From positions 124,001 through 188,000 of the forward strand of contig NZ_BAABRO010000011.1 in the NCBI RefSeq assembly GCF_039545035.1: DNA of 64,000 bases, in the 5' to 3' direction. Origin of the DNA: Novipirellula caenicola. Lineage in GTDB: Bacteria; Planctomycetota; Planctomycetia; Pirellulales; Pirellulaceae. Shown here piece by piece: positions 26,892 to 36,507 of this stretch (positions are counted from its first letter, which is position 1; every line of letters starts with the position of its first letter). The translations under genes and the position numbers were made by a program. The notes under the pieces were generated by a model. It did not search any database. It was not told where the DNA came from and saw only the letters and a list, made by a program, of their open reading frames with translations.

Positions 26892-27078
26892 GTCAGTCCC
26901 TCGGCCTCGCTCGACTAGATGGAAGAGAATCCCCAACGACAATGAATCGTTGGATCTCTATCATAATCGAATCATCCAAGACGCGGGGCTTTGCGAAGAA
27001 CAAACGCGGTGCCGCGAGCCATCCGATCATGCCCCGAACCAAGGGTTTCGTCGTCACCAAAGGGCGTGGGGTGTTTTT

Positions 27079-29112
27079 CTAGGGATGGATCATCCACCAC
27101 ACACGGTGCAGGATCAATGGTTCGGGATTCTTTTCCGCGACCATTTTGTCGACGACGTCGTCGACCGGTTGGGGAACCTTTTGCATCGGGACAAGGTAGG
27201 CTAGATGGTTCACCTTTTCGTCTAAACCGTCGATCAAGGTCAGCCATTGAACCGGAGGTCCGACTGCTTTACCTGGAAACTGCTCGATCGTGACATTGGC
27301 TTTCTTCGCAGCCGCTCCCTCTGAACGTTTCGGCTGGAATGCACGGTTCGCCGAATCAAGCGTCTGCGCCAACAGCATGGTTTCTTTCTGAATCGCGTCG
27401 AGGCTGACGCCAACGGAGCGACTGGCAAACTGAACGCGTTTGGAAACTGGCAACGAGGCGTGCTGGGGCGGTGCCGCCGCAAACGCCCCGACCAACATGT
27501 TGCCATGGTCGATATCCGCTTGGCTGGCCATCGCAATTTGATCAGCTCGCAGGGCTGCCGGAACCGATCGTCGTGTGGTCGAGGTGGACACAATCAACGC
27601 CAAGGTGCGGGCAATGTCAAAACGTGAATCGATCAAATCGTCGACCAATCGTCGCTCGAGCGAACCGAGTGATTCGGTATGCGGAGGCGTCGACAAATCG
27701 ACAACCGAACCGCGTAACGGACGCCCGTGAACCATACGCCACATCGAATTGACAACGCCGCGAGCAAGTTCGCGAGACCCCGTGACCCGTTGTGACCATT
27801 GTTTCAAGTCCATCGCTGCGGTGTCGCCTGAACCTGCGATCCAGCTGGCTGGCACTCCTGCTTCGACCACTTTCTGGCGGCCATCAAGCGTTTCAAAGAA
27901 AACGAGCTCATCCGAGGCTCGGTCCGTTTTGACGGACAGAACTTTTTTGTTTTTTCGATTGACGCTTCGCTCCAACAATCCTGCAAATGCCCAATATTCG
28001 CTCTGCGTGCCGCGGCTTTCGATCACCGAATCGTGACATTTGATACAGCGAACGTCGACATTCATCGTCAGCGTGGCAAAGCGGCGAGCCAAAGGATGAA
28101 TGCCATCGGTGGCGTTCGCCGAGTACCAGTGCAGCGAGTTTTGGCTGTCACCGCTGATCCAAGCAGTCAGCGTTTCATCAAAGGGTTGCTGCGAACCAAA
28201 ACAGTTCGCTAGCTCGCTCAATAACGAAGTCTGACTGTCGGAATCAAGTTTTCCAAACCCACCATCGGTGACCACGTTCAAGAATTGCTGTGCGGCGCTG
28301 CGAGCCACCTCGGGGTTGGCAAGGAACGTTTCGAATGCGGTTACCGATTCGATCGCTTGTTCGGGGACCTCGGTTCCCAATACGTTCGACAATCGTGCTG
28401 CGATTTCAGCCACAGCCGCTTCTTCCGCCGCTTGGATGCCAAGCGATGACCAGTAATCGTGCAGGTTGGTGTCGATCTCTGTTGCGACCAACGTCACGGC
28501 CTTGCGGTTTTCCGGTGCAATCGTTGGCGTCTTGAGCGTGGCTGATGGAACCACGCGTGGCTGGGTTTTCGGTTGCTCGATCTCGGTTAGCGGATCGGCG
28601 GCCGAGGATTCCATCGCTAACGGAATCCCCTTTAGCGGTTTTCGGTCTACTGATTCGGAAGCCACATTCTTTTGCGACGTGGTCTCGGCCGAACGGGGGG
28701 CTGTGCCATCATGCGCAAGTTCGTGCGATCGCAGCGCGCGGTCGGACACACCGGGCAGTGAATCGAGCTGATTTGCATCTTGGGCTGTCAGCGGAGGATT
28801 GACATCGTTGGCGTCACGGGCAATCCACACGACCAACAGGAGTGCCGCAGCAATCGCGGCGATCGCAGTCGCAATTTTCCACGGGGAAAGTGTGTCAGGT
28901 TTGTCGGCAACGGTACGCCGACGTGTCGCTTCTACCTCGACCCGCAGCGACCCCGATGAAGTCAAGGATTCGGCACATTGCTCGCCCTGAACAGGGGTTT
29001 CACGCAATCGCCGCAGGATTTGTTGAGACAAATCGGGAGCGGGTCGGCCGTGTAATTCGGCCAACATCGCGTCAATCGCTTGTTCTTCGTGAGGGGAAAT
29101 TTTTCGGTTCAT
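27079..29112 (-). CDS. Anti-sigma-like N-terminus, membrane span and DUF1549/DUF1553-like cytochrome region
   Basis: 677 residues from the ATG at 29112, one base after the sigma factor stop. The N-terminal part (MNRKISPHEEQAIDAMLAELHG) and the single span at about residues 81-98 (IATAIAAIAAALLLVVWI) look like an anti-sigma factor. The periplasmic part holds a haem-binding CIKCH at about residue 360, then RELARGVVNSMWRMVHGRPL and LVDDLIDSRFDIARTLALIV, the DUF1553-type pattern also found in the DUF1549/1553 gene upstream in the same operon. It could link redox or substrate sensing outside to the sigma factor inside. Role is inference; domains are visible. Confidence 0.75.
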   Translation of the reverse strand: MNRKISPHEEQAIDAMLAELHGRPAPDLSQQILRRLRETPVQGEQCAESLTSSGSLRVEVEATRRRTVADKPDTLSPWKIATAIAAIAAALLLVVWIARDANDVNPPLTAQDANQLDSLPGVSDRALRSHELAHDGTAPRSAETTSQKNVASESVDRKPLKGIPLAMESSAADPLTEIEQPKTQPRVVPSATLKTPTIAPENRKAVTLVATEIDTNLHDYWSSLGIQAAEEAAVAEIAARLSNVLGTEVPEQAIESVTAFETFLANPEVARSAAQQFLNVVTDGGFGKLDSDSQTSLLSELANCFGSQQPFDETLTAWISGDSQNSLHWYSANATDGIHPLARRFATLTMNVDVRCIKCHDSVIESRGTQSEYWAFAGLLERSVNRKNKKVLSVKTDRASDELVFFETLDGRQKVVEAGVPASWIAGSGDTAAMDLKQWSQRVTGSRELARGVVNSMWRMVHGRPLRGSVVDLSTPPHTESLGSLERRLVDDLIDSRFDIARTLALIVSTSTTRRSVPAALRADQIAMASQADIDHGNMLVGAFAAAPPQHASLPVSKRVQFASRSVGVSLDAIQKETMLLAQTLDSANRAFQPKRSEGAAAKKANVTIEQFPGKAVGPPVQWLTLIDGLDEKVNHLAYLVPMQKVPQPVDDVVDKMVAEKNPEPLILHRVWWMIHP

Positions 29113-29113
29113 C

Positions 29114-29749
29114 TTATCTATTCTTAGCGTGCAGCTTCTCCTCGACACAATCTCGGAGTTGCTGCTTTGCTCGTTGCATCAAATTTCGTGCACCATGATC
29201 GGAAATTCCAAGTGCAGCACCGATCTCAACTCGGCTGATGTCATCTCTAAAACGCATTTGCAGTGCCGATTGTGCTCGCTCGGTTAGCAATTCCATGCAA
29301 TTTCTTAGCGCATCGATGGCAATATCGCCCGTCAAATCCTTGCCCGCCCAGCGATTCCAGATTTCGTCCAGCACCGCTGGCTCGGCCACGGTTTGCACCC
29401 GGCCGTGTTTGCGATGCCGCGAAACCAGCAAGTTGTACGCGGTGCGTCTTAGATAACCGGCGGTCGCGGCATCATTGTGCTGCGTGAAATTGCCCTGCCG
29501 CAAGACACGTAAAAACGTTTCTTGAGTCAGGTCGTCCGCCGTAGAGCTGTCGCAACCGAGCATCCGCAAGTACCGCCAAACGCCTCGTTGGTGGCGCTCG
29601 ATCAGTTCCGCGGGCTCGAGATCGACGTGAGGATCGCAAACACTCGAGTTCGTGGTGGAGCCGCGCAGCCCCACGTCCGCATCGCTTTGATGACTTGCAT
29701 CCGCTGCGGAACTGAGTGGTTTACGTTGCGATCCATCCGACTTTGGCAC
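29114..29749 (-). CDS. ECF-type RNA polymerase sigma factor
   Basis: 211 residues from the GTG at 29749, which starts eight bases after the DUF1501 stop; longer frames run into that gene. Region 2 is seen in WRYLRMLGCDSSTADDLTQETFLRVL, and region 4 in LTERAQSALQMRFRDDISRVEIGAALG with a helix-turn-helix ending RNLMQRAKQQL. It would direct transcription of its own operon and others. The next gene starts one base behind it and encodes the likely anti-sigma factor. Confidence 0.88.
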   Translation of the reverse strand: MPKSDGSQRKPLSSAADASHQSDADVGLRGSTTNSSVCDPHVDLEPAELIERHQRGVWRYLRMLGCDSSTADDLTQETFLRVLRQGNFTQHNDAATAGYLRRTAYNLLVSRHRKHGRVQTVAEPAVLDEIWNRWAGKDLTGDIAIDALRNCMELLTERAQSALQMRFRDDISRVEIGAALGISDHGARNLMQRAKQQLRDCVEEKLHAKNR

Positions 29750-29757
29750 TGCGTTCG

Positions 29758-31029
29758 TTACACAAGTTCGCGAATGATCTTGCCGCCACCAGCAATTTTC
29801 ATCGGTCGACCATTCTTGCTGGTAAAGGTTTTTTCGGTAGAAATTCCGAGTCCCTTGACCACGGTGGTCATCAGGTCTTCGGAACTGTAAGGCTCGGTCT
29901 CTACCGCCGACCCATCGCGGCTGGTCTCGCCAACCGCCAAACCGCCCTTGATATCGGCGCCACCCACAACGCAGGACCAAGCACGTGCAAAGTGATCGCG
30001 TCCGGCTCCGGCATTGATGTTCGGCGTGCGTCCAAACTCACCCATCCACATCACCACGGTGTCTTGCAGCAATCCACGTTGATCCAAGTCTTCGACCAAC
30101 GCGCTCATCGCTTTGTCGAGGATCGGCAGTTTGTTGTCTTTCAGTGTAGCATGAATATCGCCGTGGTTATCCCAGCCGCCAAGATCGACTTCGATAAACG
30201 GCACTCCCGCTTCGACCAACCGGCGGGCCAACAAACAACCTTGGCCAAATCCATTGGTCCCGTAACGTTCTTTGACCTCTTCGGGTTCCTCGGCGACTTT
30301 GAACGCCTTCATTTGTTCGCTGGTCATCAAATCGAACGTCTTTTTGAGGACTTTCGAATGCTCGGTGGCGGGCAAATCTCGCGTCCGTTTGGCAAAATCT
30401 TGCTCGATCATGTTGAGCGCCGCCATCCGCTGCATCAAGCGAGAATTCTCCATGCTCATCTCGAGATTGCGAATTCGGCCGTTGCTGGTCACTGAAAACG
30501 GCGACCATGCCATCCCCAAGAATCCAGGCCCGGTGCTGGCACCACCGATCGAAACGAACGGCGGGATCTCGAGTTCGGGCCGTTGGTCAATCAATTCGTG
30601 CGACAACACCGATCCATAGCTGGGGTGTTCGATGTTCGGATTGGGAACGTATCCGGTGTGCATGTAGTAGCGGCCGCGATTGTGATCCGCTTCACGCGTC
30701 GACATGCTGCGAACGATCGACATGTGTTTCATTTGCTGAGCCATCAAGGGCATGTGCTCGCAAATTTGCATGTCGCCCGTGGTCGAGATCGGGCGAAACG
30801 GGCCTCCGGTGCTGGCCCCTGGTTTCAAGTCCCAAATATCGATCGTCGACGGGCCGCCCCCCATCCATAACATGATTGCCGAACGCCGTTTCTTTTTCAG
30901 TTCGTCGCTGTTGGCGTAGATCGAGCCTCCCATCGTGAACGCGGCTGCCGCAGCGGCCGACGAGCCGGCTAGGTGGCTCATGAAGTGACGCCGAGTCATC
31001 CCCGCTGGGGTGTACCATTGATTCATCAT
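29758..31029 (-). CDS. DUF1501 protein, Tat-exported
   Basis: 423 residues from the ATG at 31029. The twin-arginine signal MTRRHFMSHLAGSSAAAAAAF is near the N-terminus. The body has the DUF1501 pattern of sulfatase/phosphatase-fold proteins: LWMGGGPSTIDIWDLKPG, GGWDNHGDIH and WMGEFGRTPNINAGAGRDH. DUF1501 genes in planctomycetes almost always follow a DUF1549/DUF1553 gene and the pair is thought to process sulfated polysaccharides or related polymers in the periplasm; the reaction is not established. It is third from the promoter side of the sigma pair. Confidence 0.9.
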   Translation of the reverse strand: MMNQWYTPAGMTRRHFMSHLAGSSAAAAAAFTMGGSIYANSDELKKKRRSAIMLWMGGGPSTIDIWDLKPGASTGGPFRPISTTGDMQICEHMPLMAQQMKHMSIVRSMSTREADHNRGRYYMHTGYVPNPNIEHPSYGSVLSHELIDQRPELEIPPFVSIGGASTGPGFLGMAWSPFSVTSNGRIRNLEMSMENSRLMQRMAALNMIEQDFAKRTRDLPATEHSKVLKKTFDLMTSEQMKAFKVAEEPEEVKERYGTNGFGQGCLLARRLVEAGVPFIEVDLGGWDNHGDIHATLKDNKLPILDKAMSALVEDLDQRGLLQDTVVMWMGEFGRTPNINAGAGRDHFARAWSCVVGGADIKGGLAVGETSRDGSAVETEPYSSEDLMTTVVKGLGISTEKTFTSKNGRPMKIAGGGKIIRELV

Positions 31030-31143
31030 CTCAAACGTGCCTTTCAATTGCCTCTAATAGGAAGCCGAAAACTTTGGGGTTGGGGATACAAGTGACTAGG
31101 GATTCAGGTGACTAGCGGTCCAAGGGAACGGAATGACGCAAAC

Positions 31144-32823
31144 CTAGTGCTGCATGATAAATTCGTTGGTGTTCAAAATCGCCCACCACATGTCTTGCAA
31201 CATCTCTTTTTCGTTTCCTTTGCGGGCCACCATCAGTTTGCCCGCAATCGTCATCTCGTTTTTGTTGGGACGCCGCGCCAAACCGGCCATGAACAAATCG
31301 GTCAAACGATCTCGGGGCGACCGCCCACTTTGCGAAAGTTGATCCAAGAAGCTGCCGGGTTTGATGCTGGTCGCGTTTTTGACCAAGTCGCCGTTGAACA
31401 ACATCAATGCTTGCGGGATCGATCCGTTAAACGTCGTCGCTTCGTCGCCTTCGTCCGTTCCAAACGCGACAACAAATTGTTGCATCCATTCGCGACGTTG
31501 ACGCTCTTGTTCTTCATAGCTGCCGCCACCTCCGGCATTGGTCGAACTGACCAACGATTGGTAGAGCTGTTCGGCACTCATTTGACGAAGGTAGAAACGC
31601 GAGAATTTTGGCATCTCGCCAATGCTCGGATCGTCGATCTCGTTGGCCGGTCCCAACAACGCCTTCAATTGGTAGGGGCGGCTGAGCGTGATCCAAGTGA
31701 TCAGCTGCTTGGTGTCGTAACTGTTTTTGCGGAACTCTTTTGCCAAATCCTCTAACAATGCGGGATGCGATGCTGGGTTGTGCGGCCCTAGATCATCAAT
31801 CGGTTTGGTGAAGCCAAAGCCAAGGAAATGCGACCAAATTCGATTGACCGCCATCTTGTCTAGGAATTCGCTTTCCAACATCAAGCGGCCAAGTTCTTGG
31901 CGGCGATTCACCTCGCTCACATACCCGCTCTTGGCAATCTCGGTGCCGTCGGTGAATACCGGGTACGCAACCTTGGTCAATCCATTACGCAGTTCGTAGA
32001 ACACCAATGCATCATTGGGGTCCCCGGCTTCACCGGCGAAGTCTTCGCTTACCAATTCAGCGTGGTCGATGTCTCGTGTGCCGTCAACGAACCGTCGCAG
32101 CGAACGTGTTTGCCGAAAGAACGAATTGAATTCCCAGAACTTTTGTTGTTTCCACTGGTTGAACGGGTGGTTGTGACACTGAGTGCACTGGACTTGTTGG
32201 CCGAGGAAAATTCGAGAGGTGCTGCTGGTTGCCAATACCCCGTTTTCGTCGTTGACCTTGTCGACCAGAAAGTTGACCGCTCCGTTGAATTTGTCGGTTC
32301 CTGGTTTGGTCGTGCCTTCGGCCGTGACCAATTCGTAAACCATCGTGTTGTACGGTTTGTTCGTCGCAAAGGAATCGCGAAGGTATTTTTGCATCCCATC
32401 GCGGCTGGTCATCGATCGTCGATCGGTTCCACCGGAGCGGCCGATCAGCACGTTGGTCCAAATCGACCCCCAATGATTCGCGTATTCTTCGGTGTACTTG
32501 TCGTCATACAGCAGTTGATCGACCAGTTTCGCTCGCTTGTCGTTTCCCTTGCTATCGAGGAAGGTTTTCAACTCTTCGAGCGTCGGGATACGGCCGATCA
32601 CGTCCAAGTAAACACGGCGACACCAAGTGGCATCGTCGACTTCCGGAGCGGGGCGAATCTCGTAATCACGCCACCCTTGTTCGATCGCATCGTTGATCAA
32701 CGCTACTTGGCTAGGGACACTGTCGGCGGCCGAAACCGTCGCCCACGACATGCTCATCGTCGCGGTGATTAAAACCATCCCGATGAAGCCATTTGTCATT
32801 CGGTGTCGCTGTGTCGCTCGCAT
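31144..32823 (-). CDS. DUF1549/DUF1553 cytochrome-like exported protein
   Basis: 559 residues from the Met at 32823; another Met at 32799 also gives a signal peptide. After cleavage near SAAD the DUF1549 domain begins (RRVYLDVIGRIPTLEEL). A single haem-binding motif CTQCHNHPF is at about residue 215, and the DUF1553 domain follows (ELGRLMLESEFLDKMAVNRIW, then RLTDLFMAGLARRPNKNE). Such proteins are abundant in Planctomycetes. It leads the operon with DUF1501, the sigma factor and the anti-sigma-like gene. Confidence 0.9.
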   Translation of the reverse strand: MRATQRHRMTNGFIGMVLITATMSMSWATVSAADSVPSQVALINDAIEQGWRDYEIRPAPEVDDATWCRRVYLDVIGRIPTLEELKTFLDSKGNDKRAKLVDQLLYDDKYTEEYANHWGSIWTNVLIGRSGGTDRRSMTSRDGMQKYLRDSFATNKPYNTMVYELVTAEGTTKPGTDKFNGAVNFLVDKVNDENGVLATSSTSRIFLGQQVQCTQCHNHPFNQWKQQKFWEFNSFFRQTRSLRRFVDGTRDIDHAELVSEDFAGEAGDPNDALVFYELRNGLTKVAYPVFTDGTEIAKSGYVSEVNRRQELGRLMLESEFLDKMAVNRIWSHFLGFGFTKPIDDLGPHNPASHPALLEDLAKEFRKNSYDTKQLITWITLSRPYQLKALLGPANEIDDPSIGEMPKFSRFYLRQMSAEQLYQSLVSSTNAGGGGSYEEQERQRREWMQQFVVAFGTDEGDEATTFNGSIPQALMLFNGDLVKNATSIKPGSFLDQLSQSGRSPRDRLTDLFMAGLARRPNKNEMTIAGKLMVARKGNEKEMLQDMWWAILNTNEFIMQH

Positions 32824-33474
32824 CATTGCAGGTTTTCCGCTAGGCATGGTGAATTGCAGTCACCCCCCAATGTGGAAGTCCAAGCACAGGGCCATCTCCT
32901 TTGCCCCGCAGCAGGGGCGTGCACTTCGTTTTGCACAAAAATCGCAAAATCAAGTTGCACTCGCCAAGGTCTTGATTGCACGAGAAGGTCAAAACAGGCG
33001 GAGATGGCGATGGTAACGCGAGGTCTTGTGTGAACAACGACCGCGACGGTGTGATGCATTTCCAGGGTGACAATGTAGTAACGTCGAGCAATCCGAGATG
33101 TACTCGCTCGCTCGGGCACAACCCCTATTCTATTAGCGAAATTCGCGGCTCACAAAGATGGAAACGCGCCGAGATCGTCTTGAGAGTGAAAAAGTGACCT
33201 TTTTCTAACGAAATTGCAGTCTGAAGGCCCACCACGGTCAATCCATGGCATCGCTCGAAGTCGCACAATCGGGGGGGCGACCATCTGATGACGAGACCCG
33301 ACCGCGGTCGCATCACGCGACAATCGATCCGGCGGGGGCGACGGAATGGGGGAATTCGTCGCCGCCCCGGCAATAAGAATGGATCAAACAATTCGAGCAA
33401 AGGATCGGCTCAAGCAATCCGATCAAGCAATCGGATCAAGCAATCGGATCAACGATGTCGATCCACGCGTTGGA
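32824..33474. other. Intergenic region, promoter of the DUF1549 operon and 13-base repeats
   Basis: 651 bases. The part near 32824 should hold the operon promoter and any sigma-dependent site. Near the other end a tandem array of 13-base units lies just past the phosphatase gene (33409-33460). No gene is seen. Confidence 0.45.
33409..33460. repeat. 13-base tandem repeat
   Basis: Four units of the type ATCAAGCAATCGG (the outer two diverged) follow directly one after another, 15 bases past the phosphatase stop codon. Confidence 0.7.
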
Positions 33475-34062
33475 TCACACCACCTCGGATTCGATTAGAT
33501 TCCAGGTTCCTGAATCGGTTTCGGATTGCCAAAGATTGGGCAGCGGCTCGCCGCTTAACAAGCTTTGGATGATGGTTGCCATCGGGTCGGGAGCGACGAT
33601 GGCGACAATTTCATCGCGGCTTTTCTTGGCTGCTTTGCGGACCGCTTTTAGGACACGCGACCGCGCCTCGCGAATCGTTTCTCCGCCTGGCGGACAAATG
33701 TCGTCGGGGGATTCGAGCCCGGTGCGATACACACGCGGCTGGTTCCGACGCACTTCTTCGATCAATTTGCCGTGCCACAGCCCGTGGTCGATGTTGCGAA
33801 ACACGTCGACGACTTTGATCCGAATGTCACGTCCCTTCGCCAAACGAGCGGCCGTTTCACGCGCCGATTCGCAGGGCGAGGTGTAGATCGTCTTGAAACG
33901 AACCTCCGCAAGTTCGGCAGCCAACAGATTGGCTTGTACCGTCCCACGGTCGCTCATTGGCATATCGAGCGAACCTTTGATTCGTTGCTCGTCATCGAAT
34001 TTGGTCGCGCCGGGACGGACGACCAACACTCGTGACATCACTGGCATGCGAAGCGTGATCAT
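33475..34062 (-). CDS. Histidine-phosphatase-fold protein lacking catalytic histidines
   Basis: 195 residues. The fold is recognisable: LVVRPGATKFDDEQRIKG, then LSDRG-like MSDRGTVQANLLA, YTSPCESARETAARLA and FRNIDHGLWHGKLIEEV. In active members the first motif is RHG and a second His lies near the end; here they read RPG and VAPDP, so both catalytic histidines are replaced by proline. It is therefore probably not an acid phosphatase or mutase but a binding or regulatory protein. Its start overlaps the rpe stop in an ATGA (34059-34062). Confidence 0.8.
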   Translation of the reverse strand: MITLRMPVMSRVLVVRPGATKFDDEQRIKGSLDMPMSDRGTVQANLLAAELAEVRFKTIYTSPCESARETAARLAKGRDIRIKVVDVFRNIDHGLWHGKLIEEVRRNQPRVYRTGLESPDDICPPGGETIREARSRVLKAVRKAAKKSRDEIVAIVAPDPMATIIQSLLSGEPLPNLWQSETDSGTWNLIESEVV

Positions 34063-34781
34063 GAATCTGCTCCTTTTAGCCCGTTGCGGATTGGCCTATC
34101 GGCCGCGGCAATCGCCGCATCCAATTCCGAGATCGCGACCCCGTAATCGTCGGCACGGAAGATCCCCGAACCCACGACAAACAGATCGCAACCCGCCTCG
34201 CGAGCTTGACCAATCGTTTCCTCGTTGATCCCGCCATCGATTTCAAGCAGCAAATCAGGGTGGCTCTCACGCAGCAGCTTCAATTTGTCGAGCGCCACGG
34301 GATTGAATGATTGGCCGCCAAAACCTGCGTTCACACTCATTACCAACACCATGTCGACCTCTTCTACGCACGAATCGAGGTCTCGGATCGGTGTGTCCGG
34401 ATTCAACGCCACTCCGACGCCTACACCCAATTTTTTGATTTCTCGTGCGGTATGGACCGCATCTTCGACGGCTTCGACGTGAAACGTCAGCATGTCCGCC
34501 CCCGCTTCGACCATCGGTCGTGCGTACTTTAGCGGGTCGCTGATCATCAGATGCACGTCCAACGGCAAATCCGTATGCCGACGCAAACCTTCAATGATAG
34601 GCATCCCGTAGGTCAGGTTCGGGACGAAGTGCCCGTCCATCACATCCAAGTGCAATACTTTCGTCCCCGCGTCCGCCAATCGAGCCACTTCGGATCGTAA
34701 ATCACCAAAGTCACAAATCAGCATGCTCGGCAATACTGCCGGCGCCGCGTCTCGGATCGTATCGAGCTTCGCTCGGGTCAT
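34059..34781 (-). CDS. rpe: Ribulose-phosphate 3-epimerase
   Basis: 240 residues; interconverts ribulose-5-phosphate and xylulose-5-phosphate in the pentose phosphate pathway. Motifs LPSMLICDFGDL, HLDVMDGHFVPN (metal-binding His and catalytic Asp), MSVNAGFGGQSF and LEIDGGIN are complete. It is slightly longer than usual at both ends. It is translationally coupled to the histidine-phosphatase-fold gene downstream. Confidence 0.96.
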   Translation of the reverse strand: MTRAKLDTIRDAAPAVLPSMLICDFGDLRSEVARLADAGTKVLHLDVMDGHFVPNLTYGMPIIEGLRRHTDLPLDVHLMISDPLKYARPMVEAGADMLTFHVEAVEDAVHTAREIKKLGVGVGVALNPDTPIRDLDSCVEEVDMVLVMSVNAGFGGQSFNPVALDKLKLLRESHPDLLLEIDGGINEETIGQAREAGCDLFVVGSGIFRADDYGVAISELDAAIAAADRPIRNGLKGADS

Positions 34782-35502
34782 TCACTTTCTCGCAAACGTG
34801 TCAGGGTTCGACATCACCTTCCATCGGCGATTCGCTTCTTGCGATTCCATTCTTACCGAAGCGGCAAGGGAATCGGGAATGATCGATCGGAACCATCTAG
34901 GGTTGGGCAAGGTGGTCGGATCAATCACGTCGAATTGATCGCAACAGATTGATCGCGTGAGCGGCCGTTTGTCAATTCGCTGATTTGTCGAGAATCCACC
35001 CAATTTGTGGGGTTTCGTTAATCTCGTGTCTCTGATTCCCGTAAAAAATCGGTTCCAGTCTTTCGCAAGGGCGCTCACGTTTCCCTTAAAAGTTTTTGAA
35101 ATCGAGCGGCGACGGCCGTCACAGAAGCGGTTTGCTACTATTTTGCTGCCGCGTGCCAAGCGAATGGTCAAGTTTGCGCACAATCCGATTCGATCGGTTG
35201 TGCTGAAATCACGAGCTCGATCGATCGCAGAAATGCCGTGATTTGCACAGTAAACACGCTTTTTCCCACCTCCGCAGCCCTGCCGATCCAGCAAAACCGC
35301 AGTTGAGATCGGGATCCAACCACACTCTCCAAACGTCGCTGGACCGTAAAAACAGGTCCTTTTTTGTCGTTGGACCCGTGCGGACAGAGTTCGGGAGTGG
35401 TATTGCCTGCGAGGTGATGCGCAGGCGAACGGCCAAGCAGTGCATCACCGGTGGGGCGGATGGGAAAGTCCAGCGGGGCGGCAGCAAGAGTCCCGCGGGA
35501 GA
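34782..35502. other. Long intergenic region with plus-strand terminator and inverted repeats
   Basis: 721 bases between two minus-strand genes. A terminator on the plus strand (35341-35365) has no visible plus-strand gene before it. Beyond it, GGTGATGC and GCATCACC form an 8 bp inverted repeat around 35414-35448, overlapping an alternative GCCTGC/GCAGGC hairpin. A small RNA is possible. No ORF here is convincing. Confidence 0.4.
35341..35365 (+). terminator. Terminator-like hairpin with T6 in the rpe-epimerase gap
   Basis: GGACC and GGTCC form a 5 bp stem with a nine-base loop, followed by six T residues. The stem is short, but the T-run is clear and it points to plus-strand transcription. 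Confidence 0.4.
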
Positions 35503-36507
35503 TTAGGCTGGGATCCGCTGAGAAGATTGATGATGCGTTTGGATCCATTTGGCTGCATCGTCAAGCGTTTCGTTCAGGTTACGAATCGTGTACCCCAATT
35601 CGTTTTTCGCTCGAGAGCTGTCGTACCAATGAAACATCCGGCTCATTTGGATGACGGCGCTATTCAAATCGCCTTCTTTGCCTGAGAACAACGAGAACGC
35701 ATCGCCCAATTTCCCCGCGATCCACAATCCGGCAGGACCGGTGGGCATCAGCGGCGCTCGGGAATTCATCCGTTCGGCGATCTCTTTCCAGAGTTCGAAA
35801 TAGGTGACGTTTTCTCCGGCCAGGATGAATTGTCGCCCGTTGTCGCCGCCACGTTCGATTGCGGCGATGGTTCCGGATGCCACGTCGCGTGAATCGCACA
35901 GACTGCATCCGCCGGGCGGTGCCAACGGACGCCACGCACGTCCCACTTCGATCATCATCCGGCCGCTACTCGGTTTCCAGTCCCACGGGCCGAGCATAAA
36001 CCCGGGGTGCACGATCGCCGCACGCAGCCCCAGCTCGACTTGCGCCAGCACTTCCTCGACGCCGGCACGTTTACTCTGCACATAGCTGCAGGGAATTTGG
36101 TCATTCGCAGTCGTGATCGGAGTCGATTCGTCCACGTTGGTCTTTCGTGACCCAATCGCCAACGTGTCGACGGTTCCGACGTGAACCAGTTTGCGGTCAT
36201 ATTGCCGGCATGCTTCGGCAATCACGCGGGTTCCATCACGATTGATCTGCATCGATTCGTGCAGCCGCGTCCATCCAAGATGGATCAGACCGGCCGAGTG
36301 AATGACGGCATCACACTGAGCCACCCCTTGCTGGATCGTGTCGGCGTCGCGAATGTCGCCATGCAGAAATCGTGAGTTTAGTCCCGAGAAGATTTCTCGA
36401 TCGGGTTCGCCACGCACCAACGCAACCGTTTCGTGTCCCGCAGCTTCCAACTGCCGGAGCACGGTATTTCCAAGCAAACCGGTTCCGCCCGTCACAAAGA
36501 CTCGCAT
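35503..36507 (-). CDS. NAD(P)-dependent epimerase/dehydratase, extended SDR
   Basis: 334 residues. Rossmann motif VTGGTGLLGNTVL at the N-terminus, the Tyr/Lys pair in YVQSKRAG (SYxxxK) at about residues 143-147, and a C-terminal substrate domain. Family members include dihydroflavonol-reductase-like, hopanoid-associated HpnA-like and OleD-like enzymes; the sequence does not decide between them. It has its own upstream region of 516 bases. Confidence 0.88.
   Translation of the reverse strand: MRVFVTGGTGLLGNTVLRQLEAAGHETVALVRGEPDREIFSGLNSRFLHGDIRDADTIQQGVAQCDAVIHSAGLIHLGWTRLHESMQINRDGTRVIAEACRQYDRKLVHVGTVDTLAIGSRKTNVDESTPITTANDQIPCSYVQSKRAGVEEVLAQVELGLRAAIVHPGFMLGPWDWKPSSGRMMIEVGRAWRPLAPPGGCSLCDSRDVASGTIAAIERGGDNGRQFILAGENVTYFELWKEIAERMNSRAPLMPTGPAGLWIAGKLGDAFSLFSGKEGDLNSAVIQMSRMFHWYDSSRAKNELGYTIRNLNETLDDAAKWIQTHHQSSQRIPA

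Noticed and set aside
35405-35505. RNase P-like GGAAAGTCC and GGGCGGATGG in the rpe-epimerase gap
   Set aside because: Surrounding sequence does not form the P1-P4 pairing or the conserved 3' motifs of RNase P RNA.
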